From the NCBI RefSeq assembly GCF_010686685.1, contig NZ_JAAGWD010000001.1:62001-126000 (forward strand): a DNA stretch of 64,000 nucleotides, in the 5' to 3' direction. The notes under the pieces are model-generated. The model was not told where the DNA came from and searched no databases. It saw only the letters and a list, made by a program, of their open reading frames with translations. Positions within the stretch are counted from its first letter, which is position 1. Each line of letters opens with the position of its first letter. The position numbers were made by a program, and so were the translations under genes. The stretch comes from Pontibacter burrus. Lineage in GTDB: Bacteria; Bacteroidota; Bacteroidia; Cytophagales; Hymenobacteraceae. Positions 43,198 to 51,303 of this stretch are shown here, in pieces.

Positions 43198-43847
43198 TAT
43201 TCGATTATCAATGCGTTATCAAAATCACTTACAAAACTGCCGTCACTATCTATCCAGTAGATGCCGTCTGCCAGCTCATCTAAGGTGTCGCGGTACTGGT
43301 TGGTCAGGCACAGGTTAATATAGCGCGTCCCTGCCATCGGCTCCGGCACGTGCACGTTAAAGCCTGTGAGCTGCTGGCGGTCTGCTACCACATCCGAGCG
43401 GATGCCCAGCACATTACCCAGCGAGTCGCGGTATTCGCGCTCCAGGTAGATGGTCTGCAATGTGGCCCCGATGTTGAGGCTTAGCTGCACCGGATAGCCA
43501 TCCACTAACACCGGACGCTCCATGTCCGTAGCAAAGCGTACTGCTTCGGCAGCCGGTGTTATAACAACCGGCACAGGGTCTGCTTCGGTGGCCCGGTGCT
43601 CGTTGCGCACACAGGCTTGTATCGTCGCGGTGCCAACCGGCAACGGCCCTGTTTCGGTTAAGAGCAGCAAGCCACGGCCAACGATCAGCGTCGCGCGTAT
43701 AGCCAAAAGCGAACCGGCTGCATCCAGGTACACCCGCTCAAAGTACAGCGGCTGGCTTACCTGCTGCGAGATGGCAATAGCCAAACTTAGCGGGTAGCCT
43801 TCACGCAGCACCGGGCGCTGCAGATCGGTGGCAAACAGGGCGCTCAA
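43197..43847 (-). CDS. Phage structural protein with an internal duplication
   Basis: 216 residues made of two related halves. Half one (about 4-92) starts FATDLQRPVLREGYPLSL and half two (about 104-196) FATDMERPVLVDGYPVQL. Each continues with a strand pair ending [FL]ER[VE]Y.D..G..L.IR and closes near C-[VL]-[RT]-N-[EQ]-[HY]-R. Each half is probably an Ig-like or tail-type beta domain. The family is unrecognised; its position among fibre genes suggests a baseplate or fibre-anchoring role. Confidence 0.6.
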   Translation of the reverse strand: MSALFATDLQRPVLREGYPLSLAIAISQQVSQPLYFERVYLDAAGSLLAIRATLIVGRGLLLLTETGPLPVGTATIQACVRNEHRATEADPVPVVITPAAEAVRFATDMERPVLVDGYPVQLSLNIGATLQTIYLEREYRDSLGNVLGIRSDVVADRQQLTGFNVHVPEPMAGTRYINLCLTNQYRDTLDELADGIYWIDSDGSFVSDFDNALIIE

Positions 43848-44227
43848 ATCGTGTAGCCTGAATAGTCTGAGGTGCCCACCGGCAGCGCTGCCGCCACCGC
43901 AAACCGCACGTTCACACTGTCATCCAGCACTGTGCCTTCCGCATCTTCAAAGGTGCAGTAGTAGGCCACAGACGAGCCTTCCGCAGGCTCTACCAGTTCG
44001 GTACCTGCTGGTATCGTGAGCTGCATCTGTGCCCGCAGAAAGCTGCTCACATCGAGCGTGGCAATACCTTCGCGGGTGCTGGCTTTCAGTTCCGAGAGCT
44101 GCGTGCCATCTTCGCGGTAGAGTGTAGCCTTCACGTAGGAAGAAGCCGTTGCGATGCGGTACACCACCGGATTAGGGAAACGCCCGCCCACGGCTGCGTA
44201 AGTGGCTGGTCTTTCTTCGATGGTCAT
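43844..44227 (-). CDS. Hypothetical phage structural protein
   Basis: 127 residues, strand-rich (VVYRIATASSYVKATLYRED, EGIATLDVSSFLRAQMQLTI, SVAYYCTFEDAEGTVLDDSV), like a single Ig-like domain. It overlaps its neighbours on both sides by four bases, so it is tightly coupled in the tail operon. No family is recognised. Confidence 0.58.
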   Translation of the reverse strand: MTIEERPATYAAVGGRFPNPVVYRIATASSYVKATLYREDGTQLSELKASTREGIATLDVSSFLRAQMQLTIPAGTELVEPAEGSSVAYYCTFEDAEGTVLDDSVNVRFAVAAALPVGTSDYSGYTI

Positions 44228-44394
44228 TGCTGCTTAATTGGCAAAAAACAGATCCCGTAAATAAAGCTGCTGCTATTGCCTTTTATCCGGATGCGGGTTT
44301 CGTCAAGTATTTCCGATACTTCTACTAGTCCTTGCGCGCCCTGTACCATATCCCCTACTTTAAGGCTTTTGGTGCTTATTGCTTTGGCTTTCAT
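44224..44394 (-). CDS. Overlooked 56-residue phage protein
   Basis: An ATG frame (MKAKAISTKSLKVGDMVQGA, then GLVEVSEILDETRIRIKG, ending FLPIKQQ) exactly fills the 170-bp gap between two tail genes and ends in an ATGA overlap with the next start (44227). The strand pattern VGDMVQG-VEVSEI-TRIRIKG resembles a small SH3-like barrel. Position and coupling make it a credible gene. Confidence 0.65.
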   Translation of the reverse strand: MKAKAISTKSLKVGDMVQGAQGLVEVSEILDETRIRIKGNSSSFIYGICFLPIKQQ

Positions 44395-44398
44395 ACTT

Positions 44399-44626
44399 CT
44401 ATCTCTTTCTGATAAACACCGGTTCTACCTTATAAGCGACTAGCTTTTTGCTGCACATAGGCGCTCGTTCTAAATCCACATAAAACAACTCACCTGATTT
44501 AAACGCGTGATCCAAAGTAGCATCCAGGTAATGTCGCGCGTACTCATTTATAGCCTGTTCCAGTTCCGGAGTAAGGGCTACTTCAGGGCCTAGCTTTGAT
44601 TTAAAGAACTCTGATGTGTCTATCAT
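44399..44626 (-). CDS. Hypothetical small phage protein
   Basis: 75 residues (MIDTSEFFKSKLGPEVALTP, EQAINEYARHYLDATLDHAF), helical with a basic end. It overlaps the preceding gene by four bases (ATGA). No family recognised; probable minor tail protein. Confidence 0.58.
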   Translation of the reverse strand: MIDTSEFFKSKLGPEVALTPELEQAINEYARHYLDATLDHAFKSGELFYVDLERAPMCSKKLVAYKVEPVFIRKR

Positions 44627-45132
44627 GCTTCTATCGTTTCGAGTAAAAACCCGGCTACTTCAGCGGCATAGGCTTCGGTCAGCATGGCTTCCACGTTGGT
44701 TAATAACTTCTCGTTTATGATCTCCGAGATCACGCCGGTCGGCTGTCCGGTGCGCCACGGCTTGGAGCCTTCCTGGTGTATCTTGCGGGAGATAAAATAA
44801 GCCAGTGTGCTCTCATCAATGGGCAGGCCGCGCTTATCCTGCCCACGCGGCTCAATGCCTTCCTCCCGGATGTATTCCAGCACATAGCGCCTAACGGCCC
44901 CATCCCCCGGATTCACCGTAGGCCCTCTGCCGGTTTCGTACGTCCAGATATACTCACCCCCTACCAGCCGGAACTCTTCCTCGTCCAGTTCATAGCGCAC
45001 AGAGGCCGCCATCTTCTCGCGCTGCGAGGCGGGTAGGTACTGGCCCGTGTCCATCGTTGAGATGTTGTAGGCGACCTGCTCTACCAGCTGCTTGCCCAAG
45101 CGGTCGAGCTTTAACTTCGAGGCTAGGAGCAT
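44623..45132 (-). CDS. Hypothetical phage tail-completion or neck protein
   Basis: 169 residues. A helical N-terminus (LKLDRLGKQLVEQVAYNIST) is followed by a strand-loop region (LVGGEYIWTYETGRGPTVNP) and SKPWRTGQPTGVISEIINEKL. The pattern of an N-terminal helix plus a GRxP loop resembles HK97 gp10-type neck or tail proteins, but the match is loose. Confidence 0.55.
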   Translation of the reverse strand: MLLASKLKLDRLGKQLVEQVAYNISTMDTGQYLPASQREKMAASVRYELDEEEFRLVGGEYIWTYETGRGPTVNPGDGAVRRYVLEYIREEGIEPRGQDKRGLPIDESTLAYFISRKIHQEGSKPWRTGQPTGVISEIINEKLLTNVEAMLTEAYAAEVAGFLLETIEA

Positions 45133-45539
45133 AGGCTGTTCGGCAGTTTAAGCGTGAACTCGCATGCCCAGCCCATCAGCTTGTGGCCGGTAAAGTTTTC
45201 GACCGGGTAATCGTTGCACATCACTTCACCTACTTCCTCTTCCTCCAGCGCCAGCAGGAACCGGGCAGACAGCTTTTCCATGCGGTGCAATAGTGCGCCT
45301 TTCTCTGCCTCGCTCAAATCGTGCCCCTGGTCAAAGAAGCCGATGGTAATTGAGGCGTTCTTTATAGCAGTTGCCACGTTGCGGTTGCCTTTGATCGGAT
45401 CTAAATGGATAACCGGAAAGCCGTGTTCTTCCACCGCTTCTTTCAGGCTCACATCCGAGCCGCAGTGAAAGTGGCCGCTGCCGTTCAGTACCTGCTCGGC
45501 TACAGTGCCCAGGAGTGATTCTAGTTCGGTGTAGGTCAT
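45123..45539 (-). CDS. Hypothetical phage protein, possible tail terminator
   Basis: About 138 residues from the start at 45539 (MTYTELESLLGTVAEQVLNG), chosen because its ATGA overlaps the preceding stop; an upstream Met at 45602 would lie wholly inside the preceding gene. The pattern of a leading helix, then FPVIHLDPIKGN, SITIGFFDQGHD and a C-terminal strand (MGWACEFTLKLPN) is compatible with a tail-terminator fold. Unproven. Confidence 0.6.
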   Translation of the reverse strand: MTYTELESLLGTVAEQVLNGSGHFHCGSDVSLKEAVEEHGFPVIHLDPIKGNRNVATAIKNASITIGFFDQGHDLSEAEKGALLHRMEKLSARFLLALEEEEVGEVMCNDYPVENFTGHKLMGWACEFTLKLPNSLCS

Positions 45540-46267
45540 TGCTTTTCGCTTAAAATCTTGTGGTACTTCTCTTCGTATTCGCCTCGCTCGGTGTCGATGC
45601 ACAGCGCCTGGTAAAAGGCGTAGGCGGGTGTATCTAAGACTGCCTCCTGATCTGCCGGCACATGCCCTGCCTTGTTGAGCAGCGTAGGCAGAAAGCCGTA
45701 CTTTTCAAACTTCCCAATCCCGGCCATCAGCTGCTCTTCGGTCGGCTCTTTGGCAAGAATGGGCTTATAGCGCTCGATCAGCCGCTCGTTCTCGCTCAGG
45801 ATGTGCGCCAGTGCGCCGACTGTTTCCGTAACCGGCAGGGCTTTGGCCTTTTCCACCAGCGGAGCCGGAAAGCCAGCCCCACTGATTGCCAGCAGGCGGT
45901 TGTACTGCTCCGGCCAGGCATACACGGCGTACAGGTACGGGTAGGCTTGCTCGGACTGGACGGCATGCTCCCGCAGGTAATGGCGGCAGAGTTCGAGTTT
46001 GCCCACGTTATCCTGCCCCAGATCAAGCATCAGCCACGCGGGCTTGTGTCCGGATGGTTCAGAGGCTAAAAGCATTTGAGCGGCTTCTAACAGCGTCGTT
46101 ACCTGCTCCCCTGCCTGCTGCAATTCGCCGGTACTCAAACCGGTCAGCACGCTTACCGCTTCGGTATCGGATTCAGCTAAGAGCACCTGCAGGTATTCGC
46201 CCAGCGTGACTTCGTGCCACTGGGTTTTACAGGTGCGCTTTTCTCCGTTCAGCGTGTAGCGTATCAT
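45536..46267 (-). CDS. Hypothetical phage protein downstream of terminase
   Basis: 243 residues, mostly helical (EVTLGEYLQVLLAESDTEAV, LLEAAQMLLASEPSGHKPAW, EYEEKYHKILSEKQ). The beginning (MIRYTLNGEKRTCKTQWHEV) and helical body recall tail-assembly chaperone-like proteins of Bacteroidota prophages. It overlaps terL and the next gene by four bases each. No frameshift signal was seen. Confidence 0.58.
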   Translation of the reverse strand: MIRYTLNGEKRTCKTQWHEVTLGEYLQVLLAESDTEAVSVLTGLSTGELQQAGEQVTTLLEAAQMLLASEPSGHKPAWLMLDLGQDNVGKLELCRHYLREHAVQSEQAYPYLYAVYAWPEQYNRLLAISGAGFPAPLVEKAKALPVTETVGALAHILSENERLIERYKPILAKEPTEEQLMAGIGKFEKYGFLPTLLNKAGHVPADQEAVLDTPAYAFYQALCIDTERGEYEEKYHKILSEKQ

Positions 46268-47727
46268 CGGCGTACCGTTTTGGCTTTTATGCGTTTTACT
46301 GGTTGGTGTATTCTGTTCACAGCCTGCACCAAATCATCCACCATATCATCATGGGCTGCAAGCGGGAATGCCGCGCACTGGCCTAAAAAGTTATCGTTCC
46401 AGCTGCCATCAATCAGCACCACACGCCCAGCTTCCACAAAAGGCGCAATGCCGTTCACGCGGGTTACCTTGTCTACTTCCGGCGTAGGCGCTTCTACGAT
46501 GTTGAGCGAGGTTTCCCGCTTCAGCGTTTGTATCGTGCTCTTACCCGAGGCTTTCGGCTCGATGTGCAGCTTGCTCAGGTTACTATAGCCGTTGCGCTTC
46601 ACAAAGGCCGGGAGCTCTTTAATCAGCTCCGGGAACTCCAGCCAGGCTTCCTGCACATCCCGGATGTAGAGTGTTGGTTCGATGTAACACGAGGCCATCA
46701 TGGCTGTCGGGTCGTTCTTCTGGTCTTTGGTGTAAGCGGTATCGGCATCGAAATGCCAGATCACCTGCCTGCCCAGTGTGCGCTTTTGAAACTCTTCCCA
46801 GCCAATCCTGCCGAACCAGGCTTTCTTCAATTTCCCGCCCCCGTCTGGTGTGGGTGTCTGCCCAATCTGCCCCGCATAGCCATAGCTGCCCAGGTCTTCC
46901 TTGAGCTTATCGAGTGCGGACCTGTCGAGCCTGTTGGCATCCAGCAGACCATTGACATAGTATTGGCGCACACGCTCCGGCTTTACCTGCTCTGAAAGCT
47001 CTCCCGGCAGGCAGATATGGTTGATGCTCTTTTTCTTCTTGAGCCAGTCTCCTGTCGGGTCCAGCTCATGCAGGCGCTGCATCACCATGATCGTTACCGT
47101 GCGCTTCTTGTTGGTCTTTCGGGTAGAAAGCGTTGTGCCTGAAAAGCGGTTGGCCGTCTCCCGGGCTTTCGCACTCTCGGCTTCTTCCGGATTGATCGGG
47201 TCATCGTTTATAATGAAGTCCCCGTGCATCCCAGTTACCCTACCCCCTGTTGAGGTAGTAAAGCGTTCTCCCTTGCGGGTATTTTTAAAGGCGGACTTGC
47301 CGTCGCTGTCCTTTTTAAATTCAATCAGCCCCGGGTAAAAGGCTTGAAACTTGTCTGACTTCAAACAGTCCCGTGTCTTCACCGCATGGGCAATGCTCAG
47401 GTCTGCCGCATAACTCGACGAGATCAGGCGGATGCTAGGGTCTTTCACCCAGAGCCAGGCCGGAAAGAGCTGCGTGACAATCGTGGACTTGGACGACCCA
47501 GGCGGCACGTTGATAATCACATCATCCTGCGGCAGGCCTTTTGCCCACGTCTCGTATACTTTCTGCAGCTCGTCGCAGATAAAGCGGATGTGCCAGTTAG
47601 GCACCAGCTCCACGGCTTCTATCGTGTCCCAGAACTCGAGAAAGAACTCATAGAACGAAGCCTTGCACAACGCCGCGTTTATGGCCGTATCAAAGCTGCT
47701 GCGGCTTTCTTCCATACTTGAGCTCAT
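46264..47727 (-). CDS. Phage terminase large subunit
   Basis: 487 residues. The ATPase half has Walker A VPPGSSKST (about 74-82) and the following LFPAWLWVKDPSIRLISSSY typical of TerL; the region DFIINDDPINPEEAES gives the Walker B/coupling segment. The nuclease half begins near WHFDADTAYTKDQKNDPTAM with candidate acidic residues and ends AAHDDMVDDLVQAV. It pumps DNA into the prohead and cuts concatemers. It overlaps terS by 38 bases. Confidence 0.93.
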   Translation of the reverse strand: MSSSMEESRSSFDTAINAALCKASFYEFFLEFWDTIEAVELVPNWHIRFICDELQKVYETWAKGLPQDDVIINVPPGSSKSTIVTQLFPAWLWVKDPSIRLISSSYAADLSIAHAVKTRDCLKSDKFQAFYPGLIEFKKDSDGKSAFKNTRKGERFTTSTGGRVTGMHGDFIINDDPINPEEAESAKARETANRFSGTTLSTRKTNKKRTVTIMVMQRLHELDPTGDWLKKKKSINHICLPGELSEQVKPERVRQYYVNGLLDANRLDRSALDKLKEDLGSYGYAGQIGQTPTPDGGGKLKKAWFGRIGWEEFQKRTLGRQVIWHFDADTAYTKDQKNDPTAMMASCYIEPTLYIRDVQEAWLEFPELIKELPAFVKRNGYSNLSKLHIEPKASGKSTIQTLKRETSLNIVEAPTPEVDKVTRVNGIAPFVEAGRVVLIDGSWNDNFLGQCAAFPLAAHDDMVDDLVQAVNRIHQPVKRIKAKTVRR

Positions 47728-48211
47728 ATAACTCTTCGTAGCTCAGGTGGCTCAGGTCCTGCTGCTTGGTTTCTATATCTCCTTTGATCTCCTGCTTGTC
47801 AGCAAGCCCCAGATCACGGGCAATGATACTGGCGTTAAAGAATCCTGCTGCTGCCCCTGAAAACTTCTGATTGTAAATAACTTCACGTATGCGCGTAATG
47901 ACCTCCATAAAATCTTCGGCATCCTTGTTATTATCTTCGAAGTTGGTGAAGAACTGCGTACTACAATCTAGGTAGATACAGAGCCCGTGTATGGTATAAG
48001 GGCGCGGCTTTGCCAGCGGCTCGCGCATTAACTTCTCCCCTATGCCGTTAATTTTTATCTTCTCGATATTATCCTCTTGATAAGGATTCTCATCACACCA
48101 CTCAAAATATTCACAGGCAGCTTTCCACAGCAGCTCAGGCGAGGCAAAGAGCTTGTCTCTACCATGCTTGCTTCTAAGCTTCCAGAACTGGTTTCCTTTG
48201 GGTGCTGCCAT
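47690..48211 (-). CDS. Phage terminase small subunit
   Basis: 173 residues beginning MAAPKGNQFWKLRSKHGRDK, the typical start of this DNA-packaging family, followed by helical DNA-binding segments (PELLWKAACEYFEWCDENPY, TIHGLCIYLDCSTQFFTNFE) and ADKQEIKGDIETKQQDLSHL. It recognises the packaging site and recruits TerL. Its promoter region carries the paired TAGTA-N4-TACTA sites. Confidence 0.83.
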   Translation of the reverse strand: MAAPKGNQFWKLRSKHGRDKLFASPELLWKAACEYFEWCDENPYQEDNIEKIKINGIGEKLMREPLAKPRPYTIHGLCIYLDCSTQFFTNFEDNNKDAEDFMEVITRIREVIYNQKFSGAAAGFFNASIIARDLGLADKQEIKGDIETKQQDLSHLSYEELYELKYGRKPQQL

Positions 48212-48212
48212 T

Positions 48213-48258
48213 TAGTAAAACTACTATATTCTCTTTAACAAATATAGTAAAATTACGA
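48213..48258 (-). promoter_or_regulatory. Terminase operon control region with paired TAGTA-N4-TACTA sites
   Basis: Two sites, tagta-aaac-tacta (48213-48226) and tagta-aaat-tacga (48245-48258), start 32 bp apart, the same motif and spacing as at 33508-33553. On the minus strand TAtaTTTG (48246-48239) is an exact -7 element, with TTG 22 bp upstream (48271-48269); the second site overlaps the -7 element. This is the probable late promoter of terS-terL and the tail operon. Confidence 0.6.
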
Positions 48259-48320
48259 ATGATATATGCAAGAAAAAAGCCTCTCATTTCTGAAAAGCTT
48301 CTGCTAATCATCTTAGCATG

Positions 48321-48812
48321 TTATACCATCTGGTCGGTCGTGTCGGGTAGTTTCGCCAGCTTGGTCTTATCCAGGGCTTTGCCTTGTTCTATCCAGTTAA
48401 ATAAATCAAAGCCACGGGATAAGAGGTAGCGGGTTACTTCAAAGACCTGCCGAGCATGTAGTTCCTCGCCAAAAGCAAAGGCATCTATACCCTGCTTTTT
48501 GATGTCTGCCAACGCCCGCTGCATTAGCTCATCAGGAATAGGCTTGTCATAATCTGTAATTCTATTCAGCCATTTTAGTTCTTCTTCTGTGATGTCTGCC
48601 AGTGGCCGGAGCAGAAGTTTAAAATTCTTGATATCAAAAGTCCTATCTTCAAAGTCTGCCAGTAGAGCTGCCGAGAGTATAGGATTGCCGCTTTTGTCTT
48701 TTGAATTTGGGTTTGCTATGAAATAGCTTCCATTTACAAGTGTTATTCTTTGCCCTAAGTAGAGCGCTGCTTCTTGTGGGGTTAATCGGGTAGTATCAGT
48801 TCTTGATTCCAT
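48321..48812 (-). CDS. Hypothetical phage protein
   Basis: 163 residues, helical, with an ordered N-terminus (LTPQEAALYLGQRITLVNGS) and TEEELKWLNRITDYDKPIPD. No signal or membrane segment and no family recognised. It is the last gene of the leftward early operon, separated from terS by the late control region. Confidence 0.58.
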   Translation of the reverse strand: MESRTDTTRLTPQEAALYLGQRITLVNGSYFIANPNSKDKSGNPILSAALLADFEDRTFDIKNFKLLLRPLADITEEELKWLNRITDYDKPIPDELMQRALADIKKQGIDAFAFGEELHARQVFEVTRYLLSRGFDLFNWIEQGKALDKTKLAKLPDTTDQMV

Positions 48813-48830
48813 GTGTCAGTTCTTGATAGG

Positions 48831-49133
48831 TTAAAATGGTAAGTCGTCATCTTTTGCAGCCTCTTCATAAGATTGCTTAATTCGCTCAGCTTCTTGTTGC
48901 TGCATTTCCTGATATTCTCTATGGTATTGCATCAGATACTTTGCCGCTTCGGGATGCTGTTTCTCTAATAGCTTCCAACAGGTGTGCAAAGCCCATGGGT
49001 AGTATTCTTTGGCATCCAACATGCTTTGCAGGTATTCGTATTCTCCTGCCTCATATTCAGCTTGCATCTGTGCTTCACCATCTGCTTCTGCTTGGCAGTA
49101 AGCATTGTAATCGGCTTCTGATTCAAAGTACAT
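48831..49133 (-). CDS. Hypothetical acidic, Gln/Glu-rich phage protein
   Basis: 100 residues with strong Glu, Gln, Ala and Tyr content (MYFESEADYNAYCQAEADGE, EYQEMQQQEAERIKQSYEE), predicted helical and partly coiled coil, ending DDDLPF. The DDDLPF end resembles the acidic C-terminal tip of single-strand-binding proteins, which recruits partners, though no OB fold is present. Function unknown. Confidence 0.55.
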   Translation of the reverse strand: MYFESEADYNAYCQAEADGEAQMQAEYEAGEYEYLQSMLDAKEYYPWALHTCWKLLEKQHPEAAKYLMQYHREYQEMQQQEAERIKQSYEEAAKDDDLPF

Positions 49134-49152
49134 AGTTCTCTATAGTTTAAGG

Positions 49153-49422
49153 TTACGGTTTCACTTCTTCTACTTTCACGCACCAGGTGCGACCGCCCAT
49201 ATCAAACTCGATGTAGCCTTCGCTCTCGCAGTAGTGCACCAGCTGGGCGCGGCGGTTGATGGTGATGGCCGAGAGGGCTTGTTGCTCGGGTGTCTGCCCC
49301 AGGTCCATTTCCTGACTGGCCGAGGTTACCTTCTTTTCGGGCTTGGCCTTGATCGGGCCGGGTTTCTTGGCCGGGTTCATAGCCTTCCATTGGTCGGCGG
49401 TGTATACTTCTGTCTTTGCCAT
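49153..49422 (-). CDS. Hypothetical phage protein
   Basis: 89 residues from the start MAKTEVYTADQWKAMNPAKK. A longer frame to 49518 exists, but its extra 32 residues look non-coding. A Lys-rich linker is followed by a compact domain (ALSAITINRRAQLVHYCESE, then RTWCVKVEEVKP). Unrecognised; early operon member downstream of the adenine methyltransferase. Confidence 0.5.
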   Translation of the reverse strand: MAKTEVYTADQWKAMNPAKKPGPIKAKPEKKVTSASQEMDLGQTPEQQALSAITINRRAQLVHYCESEGYIEFDMGGRTWCVKVEEVKP

Positions 49423-49501
49423 TGTCGTCTCAGGTTGGCTGCTGCCCAGGGAACCCCAGAACAGCAGCGCGTAGATCCATTTATCCTTTTGGTTATTGTG
49501 A

Positions 49502-50359
49502 TCAGTTAAAAAGGTCAAGTGTAGTATTCAGATTTCTAGCGGCCGCTCGATTCAACCAAAGCACTTCTACTCTTTCACGTGCCCCATCAGCATGAGCAGC
49601 TCTGGTCACTCGTTTCCAATCTGCATACAATTCTAAGTCGTATAACTCGCAAGCATAACCGCTAAGCACTACCATGCCGTTAAGACTGTGAAGTATCTCC
49701 GCTAACTGCACATGCTCATCATCATTCATTTCAAAGTTGTAGCAGTTGGTTTTGTCTCCATTGTACCGGGTGTTCAGTACATAAGGCGGATCAACGTAAT
49801 GCAGGGTATCAATGGAATCATGAGCAGTTAAAACATCAATTGCCTTTCTGTTCTCTATAACCACTCCCTGCAATCGTTCAACTATAGCATTCAGGTTCCC
49901 AGGGTAATTCATCCAGTCATGCGCCGGCGTTGTTCCGGATCTGTCGGAATTGCTTCTAAACCCCGTCTTATGGCTGGTATTATGAGAAGCTGAACCAAAC
50001 CCCATAAAAGAGCGCACAACGGTACGTCTTGCCTGTTCTACCTCATTATTTGCCAGTTCGTAGGATAAATCAAACTCTGCTCTGGAATAAGGTGTTAGTT
50101 GAAGCATCTCCTTTAGTTGCTCAGCTTTATCTTTATCCCTTACCACTCGGAACAGGTTCACAACTTCTCCACATAAGTCATTGTAAACTTCTGAATAACT
50201 GCGCCTCTTCTGGAGTAGAACTGAAGCAGCTCCACCAAACGCTTCGGTGTATCTTCTGTGAGAAGGAAAGTGTTCAATGATCCATTTTGCAAGCAGCCAC
50301 TTACCGCCATGATAGCGTAAGATTGGTCTGCTTATAGTTGGTGTATTTTTAGTTAGCAT
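49502..50359 (-). CDS. DNA adenine N6-methyltransferase (Dam/D12 class)
   Basis: 285 residues. The SAM-binding motif appears as PILRYHGGKWLLAKWI and TEAFGGAASVLLQKRRS, and the catalytic DPPY as LHYVDPPYVLNTRYNG. The order (FxGxG before DPPY) is the alpha class, which includes Dam. A phage copy usually protects its DNA from host restriction or acts on replication and packaging. The target site cannot be read from the sequence. Confidence 0.92.
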   Translation of the reverse strand: MLTKNTPTISRPILRYHGGKWLLAKWIIEHFPSHRRYTEAFGGAASVLLQKRRSYSEVYNDLCGEVVNLFRVVRDKDKAEQLKEMLQLTPYSRAEFDLSYELANNEVEQARRTVVRSFMGFGSASHNTSHKTGFRSNSDRSGTTPAHDWMNYPGNLNAIVERLQGVVIENRKAIDVLTAHDSIDTLHYVDPPYVLNTRYNGDKTNCYNFEMNDDEHVQLAEILHSLNGMVVLSGYACELYDLELYADWKRVTRAAHADGARERVEVLWLNRAAARNLNTTLDLFN

Positions 50360-50365
50360 AAAGCA

Positions 50366-50569
50366 TTAGTTTATCTCGACTTCTAATACTTCAACATCTC
50401 CGACCAGTACGCCCCCATCTCCGATTACTGGTAAGCCTGTGCCAAAACGATAAAGTGCCATGTCCTTTACCAAATGTTCGTCTGATTCATACTCCTTGAC
50501 AATGTGGTTTTCATCGTCAACCTCAAGCGTATAGCTATAGGTTACTGTTACTTCTAATGTTCTTCTCAT
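50366..50569 (-). CDS. Hypothetical small phage protein
   Basis: 67 residues with strands (RTLEVTVTYSYTLEVDDENH) and an acidic middle, ending GDVEVLEVEIN. Unrecognised. It sits between the adenine methyltransferase and the ASCH-like gene in the early operon. Confidence 0.55.
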   Translation of the reverse strand: MRRTLEVTVTYSYTLEVDDENHIVKEYESDEHLVKDMALYRFGTGLPVIGDGGVLVGDVEVLEVEIN

Positions 50570-50584
50570 GGGGTTAGTTATATA

Positions 50585-51211
50585 TTAGGTTGATTGATAT
50601 ACTTTCTTAAATTCGACTACCCATACCCACGGATTTTCGGACCAGCTTTCTTTGCCGTTTATACTCTCCCAAAGTGATCTAAAGGAGTTAGTCGGGAACC
50701 CGTAGCCGTACTTAACTTCAGGAGCTTTATAGTTGTAGTTTCTGAAAACCGGCGAATCATCCAATTTGCCATCTAGCAACTCTATACCCTCGGCTATTGC
50801 ATCATTTTCAGATATATCTTGAAGTCGCTCTATTTTTACACTGGTAATTTCAAGAATCAATCTACAGGCTTCTCTAGGCATGTGAATTGAAGGTTTCCAC
50901 TTCATTCTCTCAAAAAACTCAGGCTTCAGTTCATCTAATTCTTTTTGCCGGTATAAATATGGTTCTTCAAGGTTATCACTGTATTGCCATGCCTCGCGAA
51001 CCCAAAGCCGGTCGCCTGGATAGCCGTAGGGGCACAACTTGTTTTCAGGACTGGCTACATACTCAGGTGTGAACATATCAGGTTGTAGCCATTCAAGCGC
51101 CTGGCCCTTTACAACCCGTCTGGTTTTAGTCTTTCTATCCTCTACTATTCCCTGTACCATTGGAGTGCTGAACAGGATAGGTCTGTCTTTAATTGCTGTC
51201 GTTGTTACCAT
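50585..51211 (-). CDS. ASCH/PUA-like phage protein
   Basis: 208 residues. The start KDRPILFSTPMVQGIVEDRKTKTRRVVKG and the segment CPYGYPGDRLWVREAW are the usual marks of phage proteins with an ASCH domain, a PUA-related RNA-binding or modified-base-binding fold. Function in phages is unproven. Lying between two DNA methyltransferase genes it may handle nucleic-acid modification. Confidence 0.72.
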   Translation of the reverse strand: MVTTTAIKDRPILFSTPMVQGIVEDRKTKTRRVVKGQALEWLQPDMFTPEYVASPENKLCPYGYPGDRLWVREAWQYSDNLEEPYLYRQKELDELKPEFFERMKWKPSIHMPREACRLILEITSVKIERLQDISENDAIAEGIELLDGKLDDSPVFRNYNYKAPEVKYGYGFPTNSFRSLWESINGKESWSENPWVWVVEFKKVYQST

Positions 51212-51303
51212 GGTTAGTTATTAGGTTGTTGTGCTACATTCATTTTCTTGTTTCCACTCCTTATAATGCAGGTGGGTGGATTAACCTTTATTCTGCTACA
51301 GTT

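Noticed and set aside
46001-46267. Programmed frameshift for tail-assembly chaperones
   Set aside because: No slippery heptamer followed by an open alternate frame was seen near the gene downstream of terL, and the tape measure gene is far away on the other strand.
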